A DNA stretch of 25,942 nucleotides from a virus. This document shows, piece by piece, positions 1 through 7,468 of this stretch (position 1 is the stretch's first letter; each line of letters begins with the position of its first letter). A program made the translations under genes and the position numbers. The notes beneath the pieces were generated by a model. It was not told the origin of the DNA. It saw nothing but the letters and a program-made list of their open reading frames with translations, and searched no databases. The stretch covers positions 1 to 25,942 of IMG/VR virus record IMGVR_UViG_3300020020_000148; one strand, written 5' to 3'.

Positions 1-572
1 AACCTACCCTCACCTAGGTACCACTGTGCAAATAGGAAGAAATTCTTTGGATACTTTCTAGTACCTGGTTTCTCTACCAACCAACCCTTAGCCGCGATGT
101 AAGCCCGTAGTTCATCACCAGGACACCTGGTGTTGGTGAATGCGCTATGTGGTTTTACATCAGGCCAACGACCGGCAAGTTGTTTATAGTCCCATATCCA
201 CTCGGATAGTGCCATCCTACCTTTTGGTCCTACGTCATCCCTATCCTCCTTGTCAGCGCCTTGGAAACAGAAAGCATAATAGTCGTCGTTACCTTTATTG
301 GAACCGTTAGCTGCTGTTCGTATGCCGAACCCACGACCTTCATAACGTTCACCTTTATTGTTGAATTCGCCTGTATAGGCAATATCTAGCCAACCCTTAG
401 TGTCCATGTGATAACGCTGGTGTGCCCTCATTACGGCGGCACCTTCCATATCCTGTTCAGCACCCGTAGCCGAGTAATGAACAGCTACACCTTTGGTACT
501 TGACAAGGGTAGTGAGTCTCTGCCTTTAGGGTTACGCGCTCCCCATTCTTTTCTGTTAATAACTACACTCAT
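1..572 (-). CDS. Endolysin, N-acetylmuramoyl-L-alanine amidase (Amidase_2/PGRP fold), C-terminus outside window
   Basis: The first 190 residues are visible; the gene runs off the left edge. The N-terminal ~160 residues form a zinc amidase of the Amidase_2/PGRP family, which cuts the bond between MurNAc and L-Ala of the stem peptide. Seen: an opening EWGAR block, H32 in VHYSAT, DIAYTGEF around residues 63-70, EGRGFGIRTA, and H142 plus C150 in PHSAFTNTRCPG. H32, H142 and C150 fit the zinc ligands of the family. After residue ~165 a new segment starts (FFLFAQWYLGEGR) that may lead into a wall-binding domain. There is no signal peptide, as usual for a phage endolysin that needs a holin; no holin is visible here. 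The ATG follows GGAGAGAG at good spacing, and the gene is last in the visible late operon, 12 bp after the last tail gene. Confidence 0.88.
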   Translation of the reverse strand, partial: MSVVINRKEWGARNPKGRDSLPLSSTKGVAVHYSATGAEQDMEGAAVMRAHQRYHMDTKGWLDIAYTGEFNNKGERYEGRGFGIRTAANGSNKGNDDYYAFCFQGADKEDRDDVGPKGRMALSEWIWDYKQLAGRWPDVKPHSAFTNTRCPGDELRAYIAAKGWLVEKPGTRKYPKNFFLFAQWYLGEGR

Positions 573-584
573 GCTCTCTCCTTT

Positions 585-1355
585 CTAAATAATTCTTATG
601 GGTCTTACTCTCAACGTGCGCCAACGGAAGTGCGCGACCGCCGTCCCGGGTCCTTTATACTTTGCTCTTATCAAAGTAGATGCGGGTATAGCATTCTTAC
701 GCTGACAACGCATTTGACTAGAATGCGAGAAGTCTGTATCTTGCGATCTACCCCGACTTCTAACACCGTCAGTAATTATAGCAGCAACACCTCCTATTGA
801 ATAGCTCATGTAGACAAATCCCGAGACTTGAGCTGCCACTTCGTGGTATGCATTACAACCAACCTCGATGTAGTAGTCACCTTCTCTGAGAGTAGTTACG
901 TCAGGACCGTTAGTATCTAAATCTACAAACGTGGTTGAGGTTGTTGTCTGATCTGTGTTAATTTCCGAAGTAATAGCAGGAGCACTTATGACCTCCCACT
1001 TGTATACCGATGCAGAAGCTGCTCTATATCTGACACGCCATATCGAACCTGCGACAGGCGAGTAATCTATAACCATACCATCTTCTGTTAAAGCTGCTGG
1101 CGGGGACCACGAAGTCAAGAACGGCACAGCATGTAGAGCTTGCCAGGATGAGCCAGTATCACGATAGACGATGCCCTTATCGGTGGCGTAGTAGAAACGA
1201 CCGGCGTAGCTTGCAGCGGGCCTAGCGGCATATGTTCCTTCCAGGTCTTTAGCGTGATCGTCAACAGATAGAGCTAGTGCTCCTAGATGGGCAGGACCGC
1301 TTGCTAGGTCTAGACCCCCAGGATACGGAATCTGATTGCGTGGTGTGTTAGGCAT
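585..1355 (-). CDS. Minor tail protein, third of three tandem paralogues
   Basis: 256 residues, probably a distal tail or baseplate-associated host-contact protein. The N-terminal ~75 residues (IPYPGGLD, a DDHAKDLEGTYAARP block, then GRFYYATD and YRDTGSSW) match the two genes just upstream. This block is common at the start of actinophage minor tail proteins and is probably the attachment domain. A W-x-YKWE segment near residue 115 is also shared. The C-terminal part looks all-beta, with a REGDYYIEVG strand motif like the YEIEYG and YDLEFG motifs of the paralogues, and all three end in a similar (R/T)P-(I/V)-(R/Q)-(I/V) strand. The start directly abuts the previous stop. Function is inferred from position and shared architecture; the ligand is unknown. 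Confidence 0.68.
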   Translation of the reverse strand: MPNTPRNQIPYPGGLDLASGPAHLGALALSVDDHAKDLEGTYAARPAASYAGRFYYATDKGIVYRDTGSSWQALHAVPFLTSWSPPAALTEDGMVIDYSPVAGSIWRVRYRAASASVYKWEVISAPAITSEINTDQTTTSTTFVDLDTNGPDVTTLREGDYYIEVGCNAYHEVAAQVSGFVYMSYSIGGVAAIITDGVRSRGRSQDTDFSHSSQMRCQRKNAIPASTLIRAKYKGPGTAVAHFRWRTLRVRPIRII

Positions 1356-2216
1356 CTAAGACGACGCTATCTGTATAGGACGAATACTCATGTGTAGACC
1401 TCTATACGTTGCAGTACCTCCACCCAAAGCTTTTCCTTGAAATCTGACGGAACCTCCGCCACCACCGGGAGTAATTGTTTTCTTCAGTATACGGCGACAA
1501 TGATGGTGCATAATATGTACATCGGTATCTGCTCCTGTACCAACCGAGTGTATCATAACTGAATCGTTATCTGAAGCGGGATCTTCGGGACCGGAAGCGG
1601 GAAACTGCAAACTTAGAGCAGCTCCATTATCCACACCAAAACCGTAATTATACATGTTTGCTCCGTACTCTATTTCATATATTCCCGGAAATGGTATAAA
1701 ACATGATGGAGCAGGTATACCAGGATTTACATTTAATGAAGGATCAATATTTCCGTAGGAGGTACTGTTGCGAATAAATAAATACTGATTTGGTAGCGTT
1801 ATAGCTATAGGTGGACCTCCTACGAATAACCATTTGTACGTAGGTTCCGTAGATACATATCTGAATGTCCAATGGGTAATTTCAAAAGGATTGGAGGTAT
1901 CGGTATCTAATATTTCTAATGTAGCTAGGGTGCAATCTGTAGGAGTAGTTGGTAACGTCGTAGAATTTTCATTTTTATACACGGTTACCCAACTAGTACC
2001 TAGATCACGATAGAGAACTCTTTTATCCGTAGCCCAATAATACCTACCGGCTTTGCCTGGAGTACCTGGAGTACTAATAGGTCTAGCAGAGAAAGTACCT
2101 TGATCGTCTTTAGCCTGATCTTCTAGATTAAGAGCGATTGCTTCCATTTGTAGAGGAAGGTTGGGAGCATCACCTACAACTGGATAAGGAATAGCTGCTC
2201 TAGGGGTTGCGGCCAT
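1356..2216 (-). CDS. Minor tail protein, second of three tandem paralogues
   Basis: 286 residues. The N-terminus has IPYP, then LEDQAKDDQGTFSARP, GTPGKAGRYYWATD and LYRDLGTSW, the adaptor block shared with its neighbours. A central YKWLFVGGPP segment follows, then a beta-rich C-terminal domain with FPGIYEIEYGANMY, the strand motif seen in jelly-roll or C1q-like trimeric heads. A run of glycines near residue 250 (TPGGGGGS) probably forms a surface loop. It ends in RPIQIASS, matching RPIRII of the next gene. The C-terminal domains differ far more than the N-terminal ones, which suggests duplicated receptor-binding proteins that have diverged. Binding target unknown. Confidence 0.68.
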   Translation of the reverse strand: MAATPRAAIPYPVVGDAPNLPLQMEAIALNLEDQAKDDQGTFSARPISTPGTPGKAGRYYWATDKRVLYRDLGTSWVTVYKNENSTTLPTTPTDCTLATLEILDTDTSNPFEITHWTFRYVSTEPTYKWLFVGGPPIAITLPNQYLFIRNSTSYGNIDPSLNVNPGIPAPSCFIPFPGIYEIEYGANMYNYGFGVDNGAALSLQFPASGPEDPASDNDSVMIHSVGTGADTDVHIMHHHCRRILKKTITPGGGGGSVRFQGKALGGGTATYRGLHMSIRPIQIASS

Positions 2217-2219
2217 TTC

Positions 2220-3017
2220 CTAACCTACTCTCACAGGAGTTGCTTTAAGCCAACGCTCCGAAAAGAGGGCAGGACCTAAACCCGCAAAAAGTCTATATTT
2301 TATTTCTACAGTGTAGGGAGCTGGAACGATGACTCTTTTCAATCTAGATCCGAACGCTTCCATTCGACCTTGAATATGAAAAGGACCGGGATTGTAAAAA
2401 ACCTGTTGATCGTGATAGACAGCGTCATCATCAGAAGCGTTCAGCCATATACTTAGTCTTGGGGACATAGCTGCGACTCCACCTCCCGCACGATTAATTG
2501 ACAAATGTCCTCCAAACTCAAGATCATATTCTCCGGCCAGAGGAATAGCTATAGCCGGACCGGACATTGAAGAATATGCATATTGATCTAGCCCACTCGT
2601 TCCGGTTGTTTCGGCAAAGAGAGAGGGACCGTTACCTTGGAATTCCCATTTGTACGTAGGTTGAAGGGAATTGTACTTAAGACGCCAAACTATACCAAGA
2701 GCGTCGCTAGCCAAGTAATCATACAACATATCATCTTCGGGATTACTGGGCAAAGTTGTACCAAATTCAACGCTACTAGCTAGGCGCCAACCTGTGCCGA
2801 AGTCTCTAAACAGGACAGCATAGTCGGTGGCATAGTAGTAACGACCTACCTTGCCAGGTGTTCCTACCGTGCTGACTGGTCTGTTCGCTAGCGTACCTTG
2901 CGGAACATCTTTAGCGATGTTGTCTAGTGAGAAAGCCATAGCCGAAATCTGATCGTCCATGCTGGCGCTGTCAGTTAGTGCCGGATATGGAGTTTCCCAC
3001 TTAGGTGATGTTGGCAT
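2220..3017 (-). CDS. Minor tail protein, first of three tandem paralogues
   Basis: 265 residues, opening the triplet. The N-terminus carries the common block: TPYPALTD, LDNIAKDVPQGTLANRP, GTPGKVGRYYYATD, then FRDFGTGW. The middle holds W-R-LKYN...YKWEFQGNGP. The C-terminal beta domain contains IPLAGEYDLEFGGHLSI and ends in TPVRVG. It lies 5 bp after gpI, so it is well placed for a fibre or receptor-binding subunit attached to the baseplate periphery. The family is recognised only by its shared modules; no enzymatic motif is visible. Confidence 0.68.
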   Translation of the reverse strand: MPTSPKWETPYPALTDSASMDDQISAMAFSLDNIAKDVPQGTLANRPVSTVGTPGKVGRYYYATDYAVLFRDFGTGWRLASSVEFGTTLPSNPEDDMLYDYLASDALGIVWRLKYNSLQPTYKWEFQGNGPSLFAETTGTSGLDQYAYSSMSGPAIAIPLAGEYDLEFGGHLSINRAGGGVAAMSPRLSIWLNASDDDAVYHDQQVFYNPGPFHIQGRMEAFGSRLKRVIVPAPYTVEIKYRLFAGLGPALFSERWLKATPVRVG

Positions 3018-3022
3018 CTATA

Positions 3023-3715
3023 TTAGCCTTCCTCTAGATCGTCAATATTTGTGTATGTAGAAAGAACTACTGTCCATGTTGCGTTCTCATTAACGACCTC
3101 TTGCCAATCTTGGCCTGCGATTATATTATGAACAAGAGTAATTCCCGCCGGTTTCTGAGATAACAACGCAGCTAACACTTTCGCCGCGTCAGGAGTTTCG
3201 GCAGTTTTTGTATTGATTGTTATGTGATAGGCTCCCACGTCACGTTCATGAAAATAAACTGCTTTGGTTCCCAAGAGGAATTGTTGTGCAGCAGCAGTAA
3301 TTGCTCCACGACTACCGCGATAGAATCCTGGAGTTGCCCTGATATAATTACGAATACGAACTTCATGTTGCGGTACAGTTTCTCCTACAAGTATTTTAGG
3401 AGCATCTAGACCAATCAATTGAGCGAGCCAGGGCAAAGCTTCATAGGGTACTGCATCAACATCTAGAATAGATGACCAAGGAATGTCACCGTCTGGTCCA
3501 ACATAGTCATTAACTTCTTGTAGAGGATTAGCTAAAGCTTCACACATAATTAGAAGAGGCCAACCCAGAAATTCGTCCAGATAGGTCAATGGTCTTAGAG
3601 CCTCGTATAAATCCTCCGCTGCTTGGGTAACTTCTGGTCTATTCGTGATAGGAGGTACCGATAAAGCACCCCCACCATACGTCGCTGATCCGTATGTACT
3701 AGTTCCGTAAGGCAT
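3023..3715 (-). CDS. Baseplate wedge protein, P2 gpI-like tail protein
   Basis: 230 residues. In contractile-tail phages gpI-type proteins complete the baseplate wedge and connect gpJ to the fibres. Seen: a Tyr-Gly rich N-terminus (PYGTSTYGSATYGGG), common in actinophage members, then a helical stretch (LYEALRPLTYLDEF), the hallmark ALPWLAQLIGLD block near residues 93-104, a YIRATPGFYRGSRGAI segment and a C-terminal KPAGITLVHN. These match the tail protein I family in order. The start overlaps the tailspike stop (TAATG), so translation is coupled. In most phages gpI directly follows gpJ; here a tailspike gene lies between them. Confidence 0.82.
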   Translation of the reverse strand: MPYGTSTYGSATYGGGALSVPPITNRPEVTQAAEDLYEALRPLTYLDEFLGWPLLIMCEALANPLQEVNDYVGPDGDIPWSSILDVDAVPYEALPWLAQLIGLDAPKILVGETVPQHEVRIRNYIRATPGFYRGSRGAITAAAQQFLLGTKAVYFHERDVGAYHITINTKTAETPDAAKVLAALLSQKPAGITLVHNIIAGQDWQEVVNENATWTVVLSTYTNIDDLEEG

Positions 3716-5232
3716 TAGGTCAAGGCTACGCTCTTAGTTGCTCCACCATCGCGCACTTTAAACAGAGTGGTTGCGCCTGTAGTATCGATCCATGCTTGCA
3801 TCTGCTGACCAGAACCGTCAAATAACAACTGACTTGGAGAACCATCAAGCGCTGGAATAGTAAGAATGTGTCCAGTGGGATCAATGATCTGTGTCCGCCA
3901 AATTTGTCCTGCGCCACCACCACCGATGTTCCAGCGAGCTGTAGCGCCCTCGGCGTTGTAGCCTTCAAATGAGCAGTCATAGGCGTAGTCGAGAATCACT
4001 CCATACTTCGGGGAGATTATCCCACCACCGCCATCATCAGCTCTACCAGCGATGGCCGAGCCGCCTATGACCTTGCAATGATCGACGTGTGCTGCGCCAC
4101 TGAACCCCTTGAACCTAATAGATGCTCGGTCTGGTAGAGTGGCCTGGTCGCCACCACCATCACGTCCAACTGTAGCTCCAATAATCTGATTACCGTAGCA
4201 GCTACCCCAAGTTCCTTCTCTGGTAAACAAAAATCCGTCACCAGTATTTCCATCGGTATCGCATCCAACAAAGGATATGCGAATCGCATTCGTCAGCTTC
4301 ACACCCGGCGAATCTGTGCGAAGGGGAGACAGTGGAGAACCTCCAGTATTTCCCGACCTCTCAAAACGAGTACCAATAAACTGGCAACCGCCAGATTGAG
4401 ACGAGTTGACACCCCCAAGGTGGAGTCCTCCGTAACGACCGTAGTAGAGGTATCCGCCGATGAACTTGACGTCGCTCCATCGGTTATTGGTGCCAGTTTC
4501 GGTTTCAATGCACCAATGCCCGCAGTTTGAAATGTGACAATCAACGAAAGTACCAACATGTAGACGACCGCAAATCCCCGAACCAGTAAACCCGGAGATG
4601 TGCAGCTTGTGGAAGTTGAAGGACTGTTCACCTGTGATTGCTGCTGACTCAGGAAGGCGGAAGCAATGAATTCCGGTTGGTCCCGGCGTTCCGAGGTTTG
4701 ACCCGTAGATTCCAATACTATCCCAACTAACGCCTCGAATAGAACCACCAGGTGCCCATAACGACGTACCCGCAAACGATCCTCCAAGCTTGATATAGCA
4801 ATTGGAGTCTGGTTCACCATAGTAGTAGCGTGGGGTCGAGGTACCGAGAATTTTAGTCTTGGACTTTATAGTGAAACCCGTACCAGAGTTTACTAGATAA
4901 ATGCCGGGAGGAAAGAACACACACCCACCCGCTGCTGGAACGGCGTCTAAAGCGGCCTGGATTGCAACTCTATCATCAGTGGACCCATTACCTACCGCTC
5001 CATAAGCAGCATCTTTTACGTTTATAATCGGAAATCCCCCACCGCCAACAATTGCATCAAGTCTAGCCTTGACTGTAGCAAATGCGCCAGAGGGATTGGC
5101 GTCCAGCTCCGCTTCAATTTTATTTACGGCATCCGCAAGATCGTTAACGTGTGCCGCATAGATTATCTGACTAGGATCGTCAAAATGATTGATAGGCAGA
5201 GAATCTAGCGCTCCTGGATATACAGACGGCAT
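3715..5232 (-). CDS. Tailspike or tail fibre with pectate-lyase-like right-handed beta-helix
   Basis: 505 residues. Residues 1-45 form a short adaptor (YPGALDSLP, then AAHVNDLADAVNKIEAEL) common to actinophage fibres. From residue 71 the beta-helix signature begins: NVKD, GNGSTDD at 81-87, then FFPPGIYL at 106-113, as in the Pectate_lyase_3 family. Repeating short strands rich in G, S and N with ISFVGCD or CKVIGGSA turns continue to about residue 430, followed by a beta-rich end. Such proteins are trimeric and often bind or cut surface polysaccharide; catalytic residues cannot be assigned here. A full AAGGAGG ribosome site precedes the ATG. It is inserted between the gpJ and gpI genes, suggesting modular acquisition. 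Confidence 0.82.
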   Translation of the reverse strand: MPSVYPGALDSLPINHFDDPSQIIYAAHVNDLADAVNKIEAELDANPSGAFATVKARLDAIVGGGGFPIINVKDAAYGAVGNGSTDDRVAIQAALDAVPAAGGCVFFPPGIYLVNSGTGFTIKSKTKILGTSTPRYYYGEPDSNCYIKLGGSFAGTSLWAPGGSIRGVSWDSIGIYGSNLGTPGPTGIHCFRLPESAAITGEQSFNFHKLHISGFTGSGICGRLHVGTFVDCHISNCGHWCIETETGTNNRWSDVKFIGGYLYYGRYGGLHLGGVNSSQSGGCQFIGTRFERSGNTGGSPLSPLRTDSPGVKLTNAIRISFVGCDTDGNTGDGFLFTREGTWGSCYGNQIIGATVGRDGGGDQATLPDRASIRFKGFSGAAHVDHCKVIGGSAIAGRADDGGGGIISPKYGVILDYAYDCSFEGYNAEGATARWNIGGGGAGQIWRTQIIDPTGHILTIPALDGSPSQLLFDGSGQQMQAWIDTTGATTLFKVRDGGATKSVALT

Positions 5233-5250
5233 ACAAAAACCTCCTTGTTG

Positions 5251-6912
5251 TTAAGCAGTTACCGTTCCCGTAATAACTCCTGGCCTGGGCATCGGAATCG
5301 GTCCAGGCAACAGTACATCAGTTGTAGCAAATCCGTCAGTGCCTCGTCTAAAAGTGAGGGTCTCAATGTAATTTAAGCCTGGTACACTATTAAGAACCTG
5401 TGCTAGTTCTAGATACCTGACCAGAGTTTGATTGATCCATTGTGGGGCAAATGGAACGTCACCAGTATCGCTTGGAAGTCCCCAATTACCAGGAGATAGA
5501 TAATCTGCTACTGCCGCTTCTGCACGAACTTCAACGTCCATTGGATCCCAACCAGAATTGGCTTTTGCCGCAAAAGTAACATCAATCAAGGTATAGGACG
5601 GATCGATGATATGTAACACGAAATTGACTTCTCTGGCGGATTCTATATAAGCATCTACTTCATTTCTAATTGGAACACTTAAGGGCTCTCCCGCCTCGTC
5701 TACTATAGAAATAGTTACCGTTCGTTCCTGTGTAGCGGAAGTACCGCCAATTGTCCAATCTATACTATTACCTCTACGCATAGCTAGCTTATCTGCGTTT
5801 GCTAGTTCTGAAGCTCCGGCGGTACCTACGACCTTAATGAAGATTACCGCCTTTGCTGCGGTAGCAGGAGCTACTAGAGTATAAGAGAGATTGGCATATA
5901 CGCCCGCGCCGGGAGAGACTGTACCAGCGTAGGTAATTGATCCGATTAGCGCGTCAGCACCAGTATAGAATCCGATTCCTACTGTAACTGCTCTACCAAG
6001 ATTGGGACGTATAGACGCCAGAGCTGTTACTTGATCTCCAGGTACAACGGCCATAGCAGCAGCCAATGTGTTACGGATAATCATATCCCCCGCACCCACT
6101 GAAAGCATATTCCAAGAAGCTACTCCGTGTGCGGGGTTTACTGTTGCACGTGTGAGAGTAGTGTTAGAAACGTTTTCCATTCCCGTTGCGTCTGTCTCCG
6201 CACTTGATTGGTTAGCTGTTAGTAAGTTGTGATTGGGTTCATACATATCTAGAGCAATAGCGCGTTCGACCCCGGCAATATCTTGGGCAAAGATTGCAAA
6301 ATCGTTAGCAAGAATGGGTCGTGGCGCTAGCAGACGTAGTCTGAGCCGCAATCGGTTCAAGTAATCCTCGGTAAGTTCGGCGTCTATACCTCCCGTGGTT
6401 TCTGCATTGAGAGTGATGGTATCAATAAAGTCGAGGATATCTATAAGTTCTACAGGACTAGTATCTGGTAAACCCGAGCTTTCGACTCCCGGTTCTACTG
6501 CTTGAATAGGCACATCGAGCGCGGTGGTAGATCCCGGCGCTATAACCGTATCAGCCGTAACTTGGAATGGGACTAGATTATCTCCCGACGTGCGGATTCC
6601 TATTTGAGTACCGGCAGGTATAGTATATCCCAAGTTGTCAATCAAAGCGAAGTCCACGGTTGAAACTGCGTGGGTTGCTTCTTGTGGCTCAATACCTACC
6701 AACTCTCCATAGTACCTGAAAACGTCTGTAGGTACCGCACTCGCTACATCGCGCGCCTCGGCCGTCATCAAAGACATAGCTTCAATCATGATAGTTTCTA
6801 GATTCGCATCGTTTGGTACCCATCCCGAAATTCTAGCCTGTAAGAAGTCGAATGCTTCCTGAGCTAGAAGTTCTGGATCAGTCTCAATAGGAATCTCTAT
6901 ATACTCAGTCAT
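5251..6912 (-). CDS. Baseplate assembly protein J (gpJ-like) with an inserted jelly-roll domain
   Basis: 553 residues, longer than the usual 300-400 for gpJ. Residues 1-227 have the normal fold: N-terminal helices, TIPAGTQIGI at 97-106, and a TEDYLNRLRLRLR...AGVERAIALDMYEP block at 181-226. The usual continuation resumes at about 392 with QERTVTISIVDEAGEPLS, AREVNFVLHIIDPSY and the C-terminal APQWINQTLVRYLELAQV. Between them, about residues 228-392, sits an extra domain (NLLTANQSSAETD, ASWNMLSV, VVPGDQVTALASIRP, IGFYTGADALIGS, APATAAKAVIFIKV, IDWTIGG) resembling CBM4/9-type carbohydrate-binding jelly-rolls. gpJ forms the wedge ring of the baseplate, so the insert probably projects from it. 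The start overlaps the gpW stop by ATGA. Confidence 0.88.
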   Translation of the reverse strand: MTEYIEIPIETDPELLAQEAFDFLQARISGWVPNDANLETIMIEAMSLMTAEARDVASAVPTDVFRYYGELVGIEPQEATHAVSTVDFALIDNLGYTIPAGTQIGIRTSGDNLVPFQVTADTVIAPGSTTALDVPIQAVEPGVESSGLPDTSPVELIDILDFIDTITLNAETTGGIDAELTEDYLNRLRLRLRLLAPRPILANDFAIFAQDIAGVERAIALDMYEPNHNLLTANQSSAETDATGMENVSNTTLTRATVNPAHGVASWNMLSVGAGDMIIRNTLAAAMAVVPGDQVTALASIRPNLGRAVTVGIGFYTGADALIGSITYAGTVSPGAGVYANLSYTLVAPATAAKAVIFIKVVGTAGASELANADKLAMRRGNSIDWTIGGTSATQERTVTISIVDEAGEPLSVPIRNEVDAYIESAREVNFVLHIIDPSYTLIDVTFAAKANSGWDPMDVEVRAEAAVADYLSPGNWGLPSDTGDVPFAPQWINQTLVRYLELAQVLNSVPGLNYIETLTFRRGTDGFATTDVLLPGPIPMPRPGVITGTVTA

Positions 6913-7226
6913 GTTATGTTTCCTTTCGCCCCCACTCTTATACTAGTGATTAAAGCATCCAACTTATCCAAGATAGGACCCTCGACCGTTAGTTCCATCC
7001 TAGGTTCCCACTTAACTAGAGCCTCTTGAATTAGTGATATATCAGGTTCAGGCTCAGCAAAGGTTTGATCTGGAATCCCAAATTCAGGTTTTTCTCGTCG
7101 TTGTCCGATTTCGTAACGAAGTATGGTTTCTGCGCAATCCATCATTTCTTCGTCTGAATCTTGCTCGTTAACTACTACTCCACGAGAGCCATCAAACCTA
7201 AACGGTATGCTGAAGTGAGGTATCAT
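6909..7226 (-). CDS. Baseplate wedge protein, gpW/gp25-like
   Basis: About 105 residues with the gp25/gpW lysozyme-like fold pattern: SIPFRFDGSRGVVVNEQDSDEEMMDCAETILRYEIGQRREKPEFGIPDQ, where the EIGQRREKPEFGIPD stretch is the family's signature. The protein joins gpJ to the sheath or hub, forming the first wedge contact. A GTG start at 7235 is possible, but the ATG at 7226 overlaps the preceding stop as ATGA, the same arrangement as the gpW/gpJ junction, so the later start is chosen. The family usually has about 100-130 residues, which fits. Confidence 0.85.
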   Translation of the reverse strand: MIPHFSIPFRFDGSRGVVVNEQDSDEEMMDCAETILRYEIGQRREKPEFGIPDQTFAEPEPDISLIQEALVKWEPRMELTVEGPILDKLDALITSIRVGAKGNIT

Positions 7227-7468
7227 TCCCACCACGCAATCACATATGGACGTTGATCGTCAGCAAAAACCACCAAACAATCGTCCCCTCTTGAGGGAAG
7301 GATCGCTTCTTTAGTAACCCATCTACAAGGCCCAAAACGGTGTTTGTTATCAAAAGCTGTGATAGTCACGAATACCGGATCGTTTGCGCTTGCGGCAGGT
7401 GTGGCGATGATTGCTCGCCAAACACCGTCTAGTGTTTCTCTCTCAGGTAAATCATCGTAAATGCTCAT
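7223..7468 (-). CDS. Small baseplate protein, possible OB-fold spike-type domain
   Basis: 81 residues from the ATG at 7468, which overlaps the hub stop (TGATG). An open frame extends upstream to 7546, but those residues are Arg/Ser-rich and lie over the hub's C-terminus, so they are rejected. The sequence DGVWRAIIATPAASANDPVFVTITAFDNKHRFGPC, then LPSRGDDCLVVFADDQRPYVIAWW, is a small beta barrel by appearance: a P-x-RGDDCLVVFxDDQ turn ending in a V-x-WW strand, like short OB domains at the tail tip of other phages. Its place between hub and gpW suggests a hub or spike component. No direct family match is claimed. Confidence 0.6.
   Translation of the reverse strand: MSIYDDLPERETLDGVWRAIIATPAASANDPVFVTITAFDNKHRFGPCRWVTKEAILPSRGDDCLVVFADDQRPYVIAWWE

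Noticed and set aside
4299-4820. 173-residue minus-strand ORF within the tailspike
   Set aside because: It overlaps the beta-helix coding frame fully in another frame and has no ribosome site; treated as a shadow.
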